Below, piece by piece: positions 9,173 through 17,969 of a stretch of DNA of 64,000 nucleotides. A program made the position numbers and the translations under genes. The DNA comes from Bradyrhizobium rifense (lineage in GTDB: Bacteria > Pseudomonadota > Alphaproteobacteria > Rhizobiales > Xanthobacteraceae), in contig NZ_VSSS01000010.1 in the NCBI RefSeq assembly GCF_008123425.1, forward strand, positions 30,430-94,429, read 5' to 3'. Every line of letters starts with the position of its first letter. Positions within the stretch are counted from its first letter, which is position 1. Below the pieces are notes generated by a model. It worked only from the letters and a program-made list of their open reading frames with translations. It had not been told where the DNA came from and made no database searches.

Positions 9173-10423
9173 TTAACGCTTCGGTTCCGCCATCGCTTCC
9201 ACACCGCGAAGTTGCGTCGCGACGGTCAATGCGCCGATCTTTCGGCCCATGTCCTTGCCGACTTCGGTCGAGAACCGGTAGTGAAAGCCGGCCCAGATGC
9301 GGGCGTTGGAAACTTCGTCGCTGTAGTCCTGAAGTCGCGACCACTTGCGTGTGACCCCCGGTGCAGTCGGACTCGTCAACGAGAACTCGCCGAAATCTCC
9401 AACGACAGTCTGAAGCACGGTCGAGATCGCTGCCGACACGATGCAGTGAGCGCACGGATATTCCGGGTGCATCGGCGTTTCCCCCAGCGGTAGCCAGGAC
9501 GGATCGCGAGGCATCGACGCATTCGACGTCAGATCGGCGTTGCGTATGGCCGTTATCGGCCGCCAGAAATTGTAATGGTACTTGGCTTCGAACACGGCGA
9601 CGATGGCGTCGTTGCCCGCAATTGACGTCAACGCATAGAGTCGGGCGCAGTCCACGAGATCCATGCCCTTGGCCATTGCTGCCTGCCTCACGATCGGATT
9701 GTAGGTGCGGGCGCCGACCAAGAACCAGAATCGACCGATCGTCGTTTGCTCAGGGGTCCGGGTCGGGCTGCTTCGGCTACCGACCTCGCGGATTTCATTA
9801 ACGTCCCGGGTCCAAACCTCCGAACCAAGCGCCGGCGGCGGTCCCGGGCGAAACTGCGATCCGGACGCCATGACCCACGGTGTCGTCGCGCCCGTGGTCG
9901 AGGAAAGCGGGACGGTTGTCGGAACGTAGGCGCCCGGTGTCGTCAGGGGGCGGTAAGTCTCCGGAGCGGCGCTGCCATCGTTGGCACGAAGTTCGATGAT
10001 CTGCATCGCAGCCGCTTGTCCTAGATTGATGCCGGCAATCTTGGACTCGCCATCGGCAATCGGCGCAAGAGAGTTCGTCAGCGTCGCATCCAGATCTGGC
10101 TTGATGTCCGGATAGATCGACAGCAGCACGTCGTGAGCCGCAACTGCTGCCGCAGCTTCCCGCGAGGTCGAACGATCCGCGGGCAGGGAGATTTTGTAGG
10201 GCGCGTACCGGCGATCAATCGCGTTAACCGCCTCGAACATTGCGATGTGCATCATGGATAAGGCGCGGCTGTGCGGTGCTGGCAGAATTTGCTTCTCGGC
10301 AGCGATCGCGTCGGCCTTAGCATTCCAATCCATAATCACGTCGGCGCGCGCAAGCGGTGTCGAGGCTACGATCAGCGTTACAATCAGCGACAAGCGGGAG
10401 ATGGTCCACGACGAGTATTTCAT
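9173..10423 (-). CDS. Vanadium-haloperoxidase-like (PAP2 superfamily) secreted protein
   Basis: A 416-residue exported protein with a Sec signal ending PLARA at about residue 27. The PAP2/vanadium-haloperoxidase active-site signature is visible in order: KYHYNFWRPITAIR (Lys and Arg for the oxyanion), HPEYPCAHC (His) and RIWAGFHYRFST (Arg and His). This fold holds vanadate in haloperoxidases and phosphate in acid phosphatases. The long protein and all-alpha N-terminal half resemble bacterial haloperoxidase-like proteins. Whether it oxidises halides cannot be decided from sequence alone. Confidence 0.78.
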   Translation of the reverse strand: MKYSSWTISRLSLIVTLIVASTPLARADVIMDWNAKADAIAAEKQILPAPHSRALSMMHIAMFEAVNAIDRRYAPYKISLPADRSTSREAAAAVAAHDVLLSIYPDIKPDLDATLTNSLAPIADGESKIAGINLGQAAAMQIIELRANDGSAAPETYRPLTTPGAYVPTTVPLSSTTGATTPWVMASGSQFRPGPPPALGSEVWTRDVNEIREVGSRSSPTRTPEQTTIGRFWFLVGARTYNPIVRQAAMAKGMDLVDCARLYALTSIAGNDAIVAVFEAKYHYNFWRPITAIRNADLTSNASMPRDPSWLPLGETPMHPEYPCAHCIVSAAISTVLQTVVGDFGEFSLTSPTAPGVTRKWSRLQDYSDEVSNARIWAGFHYRFSTEVGKDMGRKIGALTVATQLRGVEAMAEPKR

Positions 10424-10803
10424 GGCGTGCCCTTTCGATTTCGAAGGACGTTTCGCGAGGCCGATGCGGCTCTGGCCGACGTCATGTCGCGCTGCGCGAG
10501 GACTCTAGCTGTCTTGATGTGTTTTGATTGTGAACTGCTTCACTCACCGACCGCGGCCCATCGAAGCAGAGTTGCCCGGTCGGCGGAATAGTCGAGGCTC
10601 GAATGGGTAGGCTTGGCTTACCGTTCGCGCTGCATTGTGGAGTCGGCTATAGTCAGCTCAAGCTGCCAGTTGGATGTGCCGAAGTCCGAAGCTCGATTTT
10701 TTCAGGGCAGCTCGCATGCCGTCGGCAGGTAATGCCTTGCGCTCGTTTCAGAGCTCTTTTGCAAGACTGCATTGTCGTCGCTGTAACCTCAACGGAGAGA
10801 AAC
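10424..10803. other. Divergent intergenic region
   Basis: A 380-base gap between the start of the minus-strand haloperoxidase-like gene and the plus-strand GYD gene, so it should hold both promoters. No repeat, RNA gene or credible small gene was recognised. A longer frame into the GYD gene from 10603 lacks a ribosome site. Confidence 0.4.
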
Positions 10804-11136
10804 ATGCCGTTGTTCATCTCGTACGTCTCGTACTCAAACGCGGGCATCAAGGGAATGGTCGACAAGCCGATCGATCGTACCTCAGTCATTGGTGCGCTGG
10901 TCGAAAAGGCTGGCGGAAAGCTCCAGGGAGCCTTCATGACGACTGGTCAGCACGATGCTGTCCTCGTCACGGAGTTTCCCGACGGCTCCGATGCTATTGC
11001 GATTGGAATGGTCGCCGCCGCCAGTGGCTCCATCTCCAAGATCGAAACCGTGCGCGCCTGGAAGATGGGTGAATTCAAGAGCATCGCGGAAAAGGCCGCG
11101 AAGCTCGCGAGCTCCTACGTCCCGCCGGGCAAGTAA
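10804..11136 (+). CDS. GYD domain protein
   Basis: A 110-residue single-domain protein of the GYD family. Its phrases are MPLFISYVSYSNAGIKGMV at the start, GAFMTTGQHDAVLVTEFPD in the middle and AWKMGEF near the end. The start has GGAGAGAA immediately upstream. Members are small cytosolic alpha/beta proteins of unknown biochemical role, often next to stress or redox genes. The gene stands alone and ends in a strong terminator. Confidence 0.82.
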   Translation: MPLFISYVSYSNAGIKGMVDKPIDRTSVIGALVEKAGGKLQGAFMTTGQHDAVLVTEFPDGSDAIAIGMVAAASGSISKIETVRAWKMGEFKSIAEKAAKLASSYVPPGK

Positions 11137-11160
11137 CTCGGACCGATCGCGACATGATCA

Positions 11161-11192
11161 GGCCCGGAGCGCTCCCGCGCTCCGGGCCCTTT
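11161..11192 (+). terminator. Rho-independent terminator of the GYD gene
   Basis: Perfect 12-bp arms (GGCCCGGAGCGC at 11161-11172, GCGCTCCGGGCC at 11177-11188) around TCCC, followed by CTTT. It lies 24 bases after the GYD stop and just before the converging flbD stop at 11220. Confidence 0.75.
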
Positions 11193-11219
11193 GCGGACGT
11201 GGAGCTTGAAGATCAGCGC

Positions 11220-12602
11220 TCACCCCATCGCGGGCATGCGCGGATATTCGCCGGGCGTGCCGGCGGGGGTGATCGGGATGCCGCCGTCGGAATACTCGTT
11301 GAGCTTGTTGCGCAGCGTGCGGATCGAGATGCCGAGGATGTTGGCGGCATGGGTCCGGTTGCCGAGGCAGTGTTTGAGCGTCTCCAGGATCAAATCGCGT
11401 TCGACGTCTGCGACGGTGCGTCCCACCAGCGCCCGCGTCACCTGCTCCGCGGCCATGGTGGCGTGCGCCACCGCCGGCACCGTCTTGGCGAGGTCGAGGC
11501 GGTCGCCGTCCGGGGTGAGGATCGCATCGGGTCCGATCTCGTCGCCCTGCGCCATCAGCACCGAGCGGTGCATGGTGTTTTCGAGCTCGCGGACGTTGCC
11601 CTGCCAGCGGGTGGTGGAGAGCACGCGGCGCGCTTCGGTCGAGATCGGCCGCACCGGCACGCAGTTGGCCTCGGCATATTTCTTCACGAAGTGCTGGGCG
11701 AGCTCCAGGATGTCGGCGGGACGCTCGCGCAGCGGCGGGATCTTCAAATTCACGACGTTGAGGCGGAACAGCAGGTCCTCACGGAACGTGCCTTCGCGCA
11801 CGGCGTCCGCCAGATTGCGGTTCGAGGTCGCGAGAATGCGGATGTCGACCGGGACCGGCTTGGTGCCGCCGACGCGGTCGATCACGCGCTCCTGGATAGC
11901 GCGCAGCAGCTTCGATTGCAGGCGGACATCCATCTCCGAGATTTCGTCCAGCAGCAGCGTGCCGCCGGTCGCTTCCTCGAACTTGCCGATGCGGCGGGCG
12001 ATCGCGCCGGTGAAGGCGCCCTTCTCGTGACCGAACAGCTCGGATTCCAGGAGATGCTCGGGGATCGCGGCACAGTTGATCGAGATGAACGGGCGCTTGG
12101 CGCGCGCCGAGCGGGTGTGGACGTAGCGCGCCAGCACTTCCTTGCCGGTGCCGGATTCGCCGGTGATCATCACCGAGGCGTCGGAGCCCGCGATTTGCTG
12201 GGCGAGCTTGACAACCCGCGCCATGGCTTCGTCGCGATAGATCAGCTCGCGGGAATCATTGGCCACCGCGGCGAGCACCGCGGCGATCAGCTCCGGATCC
12301 GGCGGCAGCGGAATGTATTCCTTGGCGCCGGCGTGGATCGCGGCGACCGCGGCGCGGGCGTCGTTGGTGATCCCGCAGGCGACGATTGGGGCGTGGATGT
12401 GCTCGGCCTCGAGCCGCATCACGAGGTCGCGGATGTCGAGGGCGACGTCGACCAGCAGAAGGTCGGCGCCCTTGCCGCCGCGCAGCACGCGCATCGCCTG
12501 CTCGTGATCCTCGGCATGGGTCACGGTGGCGCCGTTCTCCATCGCGATCTTGGTGGCGGTGGTGAGCTGGCCCTTCAATGTGCCAACGATGAGAAGCCGC
12601 AT
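11220..12602 (-). CDS. flbD: Sigma-54-dependent flagellar regulator FlbD
   Basis: A 460-residue enhancer-binding protein. The N-terminal 115 residues are a receiver-like domain that keeps a central Asp (LLLVDV, about residue 52) but lacks the paired acidic residues near its start, as in FlbD, which is activated atypically. The AAA+ core has Walker A GESGTGKE at 148-155 and the sigma-54 contact loop GAFTGA at 195-200, then GGTLLLDEI. A Fis-type helix-turn-helix ends the protein (NRTHAANILGISIRTLRNKL). It is last in the fliF-fliG-fliH-fliN-flbD run, as in Caulobacter, where FlbD switches on late flagellar genes. Confidence 0.93.
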   Translation of the reverse strand: MRLLIVGTLKGQLTTATKIAMENGATVTHAEDHEQAMRVLRGGKGADLLLVDVALDIRDLVMRLEAEHIHAPIVACGITNDARAAVAAIHAGAKEYIPLPPDPELIAAVLAAVANDSRELIYRDEAMARVVKLAQQIAGSDASVMITGESGTGKEVLARYVHTRSARAKRPFISINCAAIPEHLLESELFGHEKGAFTGAIARRIGKFEEATGGTLLLDEISEMDVRLQSKLLRAIQERVIDRVGGTKPVPVDIRILATSNRNLADAVREGTFREDLLFRLNVVNLKIPPLRERPADILELAQHFVKKYAEANCVPVRPISTEARRVLSTTRWQGNVRELENTMHRSVLMAQGDEIGPDAILTPDGDRLDLAKTVPAVAHATMAAEQVTRALVGRTVADVERDLILETLKHCLGNRTHAANILGISIRTLRNKLNEYSDGGIPITPAGTPGEYPRMPAMG

Positions 12603-12655
12603 GTCAGTCTCCTGTCCGTCTGTTCGCGCTGCCGCGCTTTATTCCTGTGCGTGCG

Positions 12656-13006
12656 CTAGCCGCGTTCCGTCCTGATGATTTCCGTCATGGTGACGCCGAG
12701 CTTGTCCTCGACCAGCACCACCTCGCCGCGGGCGACGAGCTTGTTGTTGACGTAGATGTCGATGGCCTCGCCGACGCGGCGGTCGAGCTCCAGCACGGTG
12801 CCGGGTCCGAGCTTCAACAGCTCGCCGACGTCCATCTTCGAGCGGCCGAGCACGGCCGAGACCTGCACCGGCACGTCGAAGACGGCCTCGAGGTCGGCGG
12901 CGACGCGCGAGGCATATTCGTCCTCGTTGTAGCTGACCTCGGCGCCGGTCGGTGGCAATGGGCCGTTGAGGTCGGGCAGCGGGACCTGTCCGTCGTTGTC
13001 GCTCAT
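12656..13006 (-). CDS. fliN: Flagellar motor switch protein FliN
   Basis: A 116-residue C-ring protein with the conserved SpoA domain: VPVQVSAVLGRSKMDVGELLKLGPGTV, then DIYVNNKLVARGEVV and VTMTEI. An acidic, proline-rich N-terminal tail of about 35 residues precedes the domain. It starts three bases after fliH ends, consistent with one transcript. FliN forms the base of the switch complex with FliG and FliM. No fliM is in this window. Confidence 0.93.
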   Translation of the reverse strand: MSDNDGQVPLPDLNGPLPPTGAEVSYNEDEYASRVAADLEAVFDVPVQVSAVLGRSKMDVGELLKLGPGTVLELDRRVGEAIDIYVNNKLVARGEVVLVEDKLGVTMTEIIRTERG

Positions 13007-13009
13007 GGC

Positions 13010-13630
13010 TTAATTCCCCCTGCGGGACGCGATATAGCGTCCGACCATGTCGTCGATCTTGGCCGCGATGGCGCTGCGCTCCAGCACGACGCCGCCATCG
13101 GCCCATTCGATCCGGCAGTCGCCGGTGGCAATTTCGGGCTCGGCCAGGATCACCAGCCGTCCTTCGAAGCCGCTCTGCTTGGCGAGCCGCTCGATCTTCT
13201 CGCGCGCACTCTCATAGAGCGCGTCATTGATGCGGACGACGAGATGCGGCGTCGCGACCAGATGCGAGAAGCAGTCCTTGACCAGCGCCATGATCTCGCC
13301 GAGCGGCTCGGCGGCGACCAGGTCGGCGCAGAGCTTGCGCGCCACCGCGAGCGCGACGTCGACCGCCTCGGTCTCCATCTTGCTCTCGATATTGCCGATG
13401 CCCGCCGCGATGCCCCGGATGCCGATGTTGATCTCTTCCATGGCAAGCGCGACGCGGCGGTCACTCTCGGCCTTGGCTTCGCGCTGGCCGGCGGCAAAGC
13501 CGTCCTGATAGGCGCGCGCTTCGGCTTCCGCGACCTTCTGCGCCATCTCGGCCGCAGTCGCGGCCTTCTCGCGCGTCCGGTCGGGCGCGGCGAAGTCGGT
13601 ATCGAACAGGAATTTGGCGGGAGCGCCCAT
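13010..13630 (-). CDS. fliH: Flagellar assembly protein FliH
   Basis: A 206-residue protein, the expected length for FliH, the regulator that holds the export ATPase FliI. It has an N-terminal hydrophobic aromatic motif (KFLFDTDF), a long helical, alanine- and glutamate-rich coiled segment from about residue 20 to 90, and the C-terminal region with EPEIATGDCRIEWADGGVV, characteristic of FliH/HrpE. The ATG at 13630 shares its A with the fliG stop. A TTG codon earlier is possible. Position between fliG and fliN supports the call. Confidence 0.88.
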   Translation of the reverse strand: MGAPAKFLFDTDFAAPDRTREKAATAAEMAQKVAEAEARAYQDGFAAGQREAKAESDRRVALAMEEINIGIRGIAAGIGNIESKMETEAVDVALAVARKLCADLVAAEPLGEIMALVKDCFSHLVATPHLVVRINDALYESAREKIERLAKQSGFEGRLVILAEPEIATGDCRIEWADGGVVLERSAIAAKIDDMVGRYIASRRGN

Positions 13631-14724
13631 CAATACACCAGCTCGTCGTCAGCGCGATTCTTGGTCAGCATGATCTCGCCCTTGGCGGCGAGGTCTTTTG
13701 CGAGGTTGACCAGCAGCGCCTGGGCCTCGTCGACGTCGCGCAGGCGCACCGGGCCCATCGCCGCCATGTCGTCCTGCAGCATCTTGGCCGCGCGCGAAGA
13801 CATGTTGCCGAAGAAGAAGTTGCGGACGTCCTCGTTGGCGCTCTTCAGCGCCACGCCGAGCTTGTCCTTGTCGACGTTGCGCATCAGCGTCTGGGCCGAG
13901 CCGGAATCGAGCTTGACGAGGTCGTCGAAGGTGAACATCAGCGCCTTGATGCGTTCGGCGGATTCGCGATTGTCCTCTTCCAGCGAGGTGATGAAGCGGG
14001 TTTCGGTCTGGCGGTCGAAATTGTTGAAGATTTCCGCCATCACCTCGTGGGCGTCGCGGCGGCGGGTCTGCGAGAGGTTGGACATGAATTCGGTGCGCAG
14101 CGTCTTCTCGACGCTCTCGATCACTTCCTTCTGGACCGCTTCCATCTTCAACATGCGGTTGACGACGTCGAGCGCGAGGTCCTCGGGGAAGATGCCGAGC
14201 ACGCGCGCGGCATGCTCCGGCTTCAGCTTCGACAGCACCACCGCGATGGTCTGCGGATATTCGTTCTTGAGGTAGTTCGCGAGGACCTCTTCCTGCACGT
14301 TGGATAGCTTCTCCCACATGTTGCGCCCCGCAGGGCCGCGGATTTCGTCCATGATGCCGTTGACGCGCTCGGGCGCCAGATATTGCTGGAGCAGGCGTTC
14401 GGTGGCGTCGAAATTGCCCATCAGCGCGCCGGAGGCCGACATGCGCGAGACGAATTCGAGCAGCATGTCTTCCACCGTGTCGACCTCGACGGTGCCGAGT
14501 GTCGACATTTCCAGCGAGAGCTGGCGCACCTCGTCGTCGTCGAGCAGCGACCAGATCTTGCCGCCATATTGCTCGCCGAGCGCCAGCATCAGGATCGCAG
14601 CGCGCTTCGGGCCCGCCACCGCTTCGGTCTTGGCGCCGCCCGCGCGGCTGCCGGCGCGCTGACCGAGCGTGGAGATCACGCTGGTGATGTCGTTCGAGTT
14701 GGCGTTTTGCAGATTGCCGGCCAT
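13630..14724 (-). CDS. fliG: Flagellar motor switch protein FliG
   Basis: A 364-residue rotor protein, slightly longer than the enterobacterial 331. It shows the three-domain FliG pattern: an N-terminal region binding FliF, the middle domain with [21 protein letters not shown] (containing the EHPQ-like surface), and a C-terminal torque domain with TFDDLVKLD and the charged helix [15 protein letters not shown]. An N-terminal extension of about 40 residues is rich in Gly, Ser and Ala. It lies 18 bases after fliF. Confidence 0.94.
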   Translation of the reverse strand: MAGNLQNANSNDITSVISTLGQRAGSRAGGAKTEAVAGPKRAAILMLALGEQYGGKIWSLLDDDEVRQLSLEMSTLGTVEVDTVEDMLLEFVSRMSASGALMGNFDATERLLQQYLAPERVNGIMDEIRGPAGRNMWEKLSNVQEEVLANYLKNEYPQTIAVVLSKLKPEHAARVLGIFPEDLALDVVNRMLKMEAVQKEVIESVEKTLRTEFMSNLSQTRRRDAHEVMAEIFNNFDRQTETRFITSLEEDNRESAERIKALMFTFDDLVKLDSGSAQTLMRNVDKDKLGVALKSANEDVRNFFFGNMSSRAAKMLQDDMAAMGPVRLRDVDEAQALLVNLAKDLAAKGEIMLTKNRADDELVY

Positions 14725-14742
14725 GTCAGGTCACTTCTCGAA

Positions 14743-16356
14743 TCATTTCGCGGGTTCGGTCAGCCATTGACGAATGATGGCCACGGTTTCGTTGGGGTTG
14801 CGCTCGGCGAGCTCGCCGACGCGATGAACGGACTGGGCGTGGACCTGGCCCTGGACGGTGGCGACGTCGATCGCGCTCGCGGTGCCGCCCGGCAGGAGCG
14901 CCTGGCCGCTGGCCGGCGCGACCTCGTCCGAGGCGGCGGGGCCGGTGAGGGCGCCGGAGATGGCGGCGGCAACCTCCTCGGAGGCCAGGATGCGCTTCAC
15001 CAGCGGACGGATCACCATGAACATCACGACCAGGCCGAGCAGCATCATCACGCCGAGCTCGACGAAGTACATGACGTCGTCCTTGGTGAACTGCAGCATG
15101 CCGAGGAAGCCGCTTGGCTCGACGATCGGGGCGCTGGAGGGTGCGTCGGCAAAGCGCAGATTGACGACCTCGACCTGGTCGCCGCGCTTCTGGTCGAAGC
15201 CGATCGCCGAGCGCACCAGGGTGGCGATGCGGTCGAGCTGCTCTTTGGTGCGGTCGGTGTAGGCCAGATCGCCCTTGTCGTTCTTGGTGTAGATGCCGTC
15301 GACCAGCACCGCGACCGAGATGCGGTTGACCCGGCCGGCCTCGGTCACCTCGGTCTTGGTGGTGCGGGAGATCTCGTAATTGTTGGTCTCTTCGGTCTTC
15401 TTGCTCTGGTCCTTCGCCGCCGGGCCGCTGTTCTGCTGCTGGCCGGGGAGCTCATTGTTGACCGTGACCTGGCCGTTATTGTCGGCGGTCATGCTCTGCT
15501 CTTCGCGGGTCTGGCTCGAGCGCAGCACGCGGCCTTCGGGATCGAACTTGTCGGAGGTCTGGGTGACCTTGTTGAAGTCGAAATCGGCGGAGAGCTGGAC
15601 GCGGGCACGGCCTGAGCCGACCACGGAGGAGACGATGTCCTCGACCTGCTTGCGCAATCGCTTCTCGTAGGCGGTGCGACGTTCGTCGCCGACCTCCTGG
15701 TCCGGATCGGTCTGGGCGCCGTCGGCGAGCAACGAGCCGGCCTCATCGACGATCGAGACCCGCTGCGGCTTTAAGCCGTTGACGGCGGAGGCGACGAGGT
15801 GGCGGATGGCGCGAATCTGCTGGGCTTCGAGCGAGCCGCGGACCCGGACCACGATCGAGGCGGACGGCTCCGGTGCCTCGCGCGAGAACAGCGGACGCTC
15901 GGGCAGCACGAGGTGGACGCGGGCGGCCTGGATCCGGTCGATGGCGCGGATGGTGCGGGCGAGCTCGCCCTCCAGCGCGCGCAAATGATTGATATTCTGG
16001 ACGAAAGAGGTGGTGCCGAGCGCGTCCGACTTGTCGAACACTTCATAGCCGATGCCGCCGCCCTTGGGCAGGCCGCCCTCGGCGAGCTTCATGCGGAGCC
16101 GGGTGACCTTGTCCTTGGGCACCATGATGATGGTGCCTTCGTTGCGCAGCTCGAACTGGATGCCCTGGCGTTCCAGGTCCTTGATAATACTGGAAGAATC
16201 TTCGACCGAGAGGTCGGTGAACAGCGTCGTCATCTGCGGTGTGGTGACGCGCATGATGACGAAGGCAAAGAAGCCGATGAGCGCGGCGGTGACCGCGATC
16301 ATCGCCCCGAAGCGGGCGGCGCCGATACCTTTTAAAAAGTCCGTAAGACCTTGCAA
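14743..16356 (-). CDS. fliF: Flagellar MS-ring protein FliF
   Basis: A 537-residue MS-ring protein. A first membrane segment lies at about residues 14-36, a PRMP-like ring-building motif region follows (GLPKGGGIGYEVFDKSDALGTT split over this stretch), and a second membrane segment is near residue 445. The C-terminus ETVAIIRQWL is the FliG-binding tail. The TTG start at 16356 gives LQGLTDFLKGIG, matching how FliF normally begins, and has GGGGCGG upstream. A frame reaching 16407 adds 17 unlikely residues. It heads the operon fliF-fliG-fliH-fliN-flbD. Confidence 0.93.
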   Translation of the reverse strand: MQGLTDFLKGIGAARFGAMIAVTAALIGFFAFVIMRVTTPQMTTLFTDLSVEDSSSIIKDLERQGIQFELRNEGTIIMVPKDKVTRLRMKLAEGGLPKGGGIGYEVFDKSDALGTTSFVQNINHLRALEGELARTIRAIDRIQAARVHLVLPERPLFSREAPEPSASIVVRVRGSLEAQQIRAIRHLVASAVNGLKPQRVSIVDEAGSLLADGAQTDPDQEVGDERRTAYEKRLRKQVEDIVSSVVGSGRARVQLSADFDFNKVTQTSDKFDPEGRVLRSSQTREEQSMTADNNGQVTVNNELPGQQQNSGPAAKDQSKKTEETNNYEISRTTKTEVTEAGRVNRISVAVLVDGIYTKNDKGDLAYTDRTKEQLDRIATLVRSAIGFDQKRGDQVEVVNLRFADAPSSAPIVEPSGFLGMLQFTKDDVMYFVELGVMMLLGLVVMFMVIRPLVKRILASEEVAAAISGALTGPAASDEVAPASGQALLPGGTASAIDVATVQGQVHAQSVHRVGELAERNPNETVAIIRQWLTEPAK

Positions 16357-16436
16357 GCAACCGCCCCGAAGCTTCGACCCGCATTCCAAGAGCGGCCGAG
16401 TGGGCAATTATTGCCTAGGTGATGGTTTCGATATGG

Positions 16437-16450
16437 TTAACGAAGGTTAA
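16437..16450 (-). promoter_or_regulatory. CtrA-like box upstream of fliF
   Basis: TTAA, six bases, TTAA, about 80 bases before the fliF start. The CtrA consensus has a seven-base spacer, so this is one base short. In Caulobacter, fliF is a CtrA-controlled class II gene, which makes the site plausible but unproven. Confidence 0.35.
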
Positions 16451-16457
16451 GAGCTCG

Positions 16458-16474
16458 GACAAAAGTAGCGCCAA
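16458..16474 (-). promoter_or_regulatory. Possible sigma-54-type promoter before fliF
   Basis: On the minus strand TTGGCGCTACTTTTGTC resembles the -24/-12 pattern (TTGGC, then TTGC), with a T instead of C at the -12 GC. It lies about 100 bases upstream of fliF. It is weak evidence alone. Confidence 0.25.
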
Positions 16475-16488
16475 AACGAAACATGAAA

Positions 16489-16519
16489 AAAATCGGCCTC
16501 GCAACGCGGGGCCGATTTT
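16489..16519 (-). terminator. Rho-independent terminator after sciP
   Basis: A hairpin with AAAATCGGCC and GGCCGATTTT arms. On the minus strand it is followed by a run of seven T. It lies 29 bases beyond the sciP stop and separates sciP from the fliF operon. Confidence 0.75.
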
Positions 16520-16547
16520 CGTCAAAAGCAGCAGATTTCCGGATTGC

Positions 16548-16823
16548 TTACTGGCGATATTGCTGGATGCGGGTGGTGCGAAGACCCGCCAGACCGTGCT
16601 GGTCGATGGAAAACTGCCAGGAGAGGAATTCGTCGACCGTCAGGGTGTACCGGCTGCAGGCTTCCTCGAGCGAGAGAAGTCCGCCACGAACTGCGGCGAC
16701 GACTTCAGCCTTGCGGCGGATGACCCAGCGTTTGGTGCCGGGTGCGGGCAGATCTGCAATCGTCAGCGGACTGCCGTCCGGCCCGATGACGTATTTTACC
16801 CTCGGGCGATGGGGTTCTGTCAT
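16548..16823 (-). CDS. sciP: CtrA inhibitor SciP (DUF1153 family)
   Basis: A 91-residue DUF1153 protein, close to the 93 residues of Caulobacter SciP. The key stretches are KYVIGPDGSPLTIADLP, TKRWVIRRKAEVVAAVRGGL and the helix-turn-helix-like SLEEACSRYTLTVDEFLSW. SciP binds CtrA and blocks activation of CtrA target promoters, including flagellar genes. The ATG at 16823 gives MTEPHRPRVKYV. A GTG-type extension of seven residues is open but unneeded. Its place right before fliF, with a CtrA-like box upstream, fits a cell-cycle feedback loop. Confidence 0.88.
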   Translation of the reverse strand: MTEPHRPRVKYVIGPDGSPLTIADLPAPGTKRWVIRRKAEVVAAVRGGLLSLEEACSRYTLTVDEFLSWQFSIDQHGLAGLRTTRIQQYRQ

Positions 16824-16880
16824 GGCGTACTCACAAACTCTCAACCACTGAACTCACTTCGCAACCGTACGCATGCGGGC

Positions 16881-16895
16881 TTAAAAATCCGCTAA
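16881..16895 (-). promoter_or_regulatory. CtrA-like box upstream of sciP
   Basis: TTAA, seven bases, CTAA: one mismatch from the CtrA consensus TTAA-N7-TTAA with correct spacing, about 58 bases before the sciP start. In Caulobacter, sciP is itself activated by CtrA. Confidence 0.4.
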
Positions 16896-17183
16896 GCCTA
16901 AGGCTTCAATACAATTCTCCTTGAAACTTGCTGGAACGCTGCCGGCCCTGCGGGCTGAAAACACAATTTCAGCCGGCCGAGCGGGGGTTCTTCGTAAATA
17001 CTTTACTAACGAACGAGGCCTGCGCGGGATGCTTGCCGGGGCCTCAACTGTCGTCCTGGCCTGGTGCGCAATTGCGCAACGGGAGCCAGGACCCATACCG
17101 CGTGATCTATCGACGACACGCAGGTGGTAGTCCCAAAACTTTCTAACCACGGGTCTTCGCCAAACTTCTCCCTGTGGCTATGG

Positions 17184-17203
17184 ATCCCGGCTTTCGCCGG
17201 GAT
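17184..17203. repeat. Short palindromic repeat (ATCCCGGC type)
   Basis: ATCCCGGC and GCCGGGAT arms around TTTC, continuing into GACACCG. From memory, this hairpin recurs between genes in Bradyrhizobium and relatives. Placed just after flgD, it could end transcription. Confidence 0.65.
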
Positions 17204-17236
17204 GACACCGTATGTTTAGCGCCAGCGTGCGCCGCC

Positions 17237-17956
17237 TCAGCTGCCGGAGCTGCTGCTGCTTGCCACCACGCTCTTCACCTGGCTCAGCGTGTAGCTCTGG
17301 CCGTCGATGGTGAGCAGCGGCGGCGACTGGGTCAGGTCGACGGACGACACCGTGCCCTGCACCTGCGCCGAGATGCCGACATTGTTGTTCGAGGCGTCCT
17401 TGCCGGTCGCCGTGATCGTGTACTTGCCATCAGGCCATTGCGTGCCGTCATTGCCCTGGCCGTTCCAGGTGAAGGGAATGTCGCTGCCGGCGCCCGCGCT
17501 ATATTGGCCGGTGAACACGGTCTGGCCGGTGGAATTGGCGATCGAAATGTTGACGGTGGCGCTCGAGGGCACGTTGAGGTGCCAGGTCGCCGAGGACTGC
17601 GACATGGTCGCGGTGGTGCCGTCGACCACTGCGGTCTTGCCGACGTAATCCAGCGCCTGGGTCGCCTGCGTGGTCTGCTGCAGGGTGACGAGCTGCGACA
17701 GAGAGTCGTTGGTCTTGAGCTGCTGCTCGACGCCGGCGAACTGCACCAGCTGCTGGGTGAACTGGTTGGTGTCGAGCGGATCGAGCGGGTTCTGATTCTG
17801 CAACTGCGTGGTCAGCAGCGTCAAGAAAGTCTGGAAGTTGCCGGCGAGCGTCGCGCCCGTGGACGAGCCCAGGCTCGAGCTCGACGAGGAGGACGACGAG
17901 GTCTGCGTGGTGCCGGAGACGACGGAGGGCGCGGTGGCGGAATTCGTGGTGGTCAT
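17237..17956 (-). CDS. flgD: Flagellar hook-capping protein FlgD
   Basis: A 239-residue hook cap protein. The conserved N-terminal core is FLTLLTTQLQNQNPLDPLDTNQFTQQLVQFAGVEQ, broken here into its two recognisable halves (FLTLLTTQLQNQNPLDPLD and TQQLVQFAGVEQQL). A serine-rich spacer precedes it. The C-terminal part carries FlgD tudor/Ig-like segments with TWNGQGNDGTQWPDGKY. It follows fliK by 13 bases, so hook capping and hook-length control are co-expressed. Confidence 0.94.
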   Translation of the reverse strand: MTTTNSATAPSVVSGTTQTSSSSSSSSSLGSSTGATLAGNFQTFLTLLTTQLQNQNPLDPLDTNQFTQQLVQFAGVEQQLKTNDSLSQLVTLQQTTQATQALDYVGKTAVVDGTTATMSQSSATWHLNVPSSATVNISIANSTGQTVFTGQYSAGAGSDIPFTWNGQGNDGTQWPDGKYTITATGKDASNNNVGISAQVQGTVSSVDLTQSPPLLTIDGQSYTLSQVKSVVASSSSSGS

Positions 17957-17969
17957 GTCGAATTACTCC

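Larger units (their letters stand above)
16824..17236. other. Intergenic region upstream of sciP, downstream of flgD
   Basis: A 413-base gap. It contains the sciP promoter side with a CtrA-like box at 16881-16895 and the palindromic repeat at 17184-17203 behind flgD. Short frames on both strands have no ribosome sites and biased composition, so no gene is called. Confidence 0.5.

Noticed and set aside
11154..12659. 501-residue plus-strand frame opposite flbD
   Set aside because: Antisense to a gene with intact AAA+ motifs; composition is Gly/Arg/Asp-rich with no domain.
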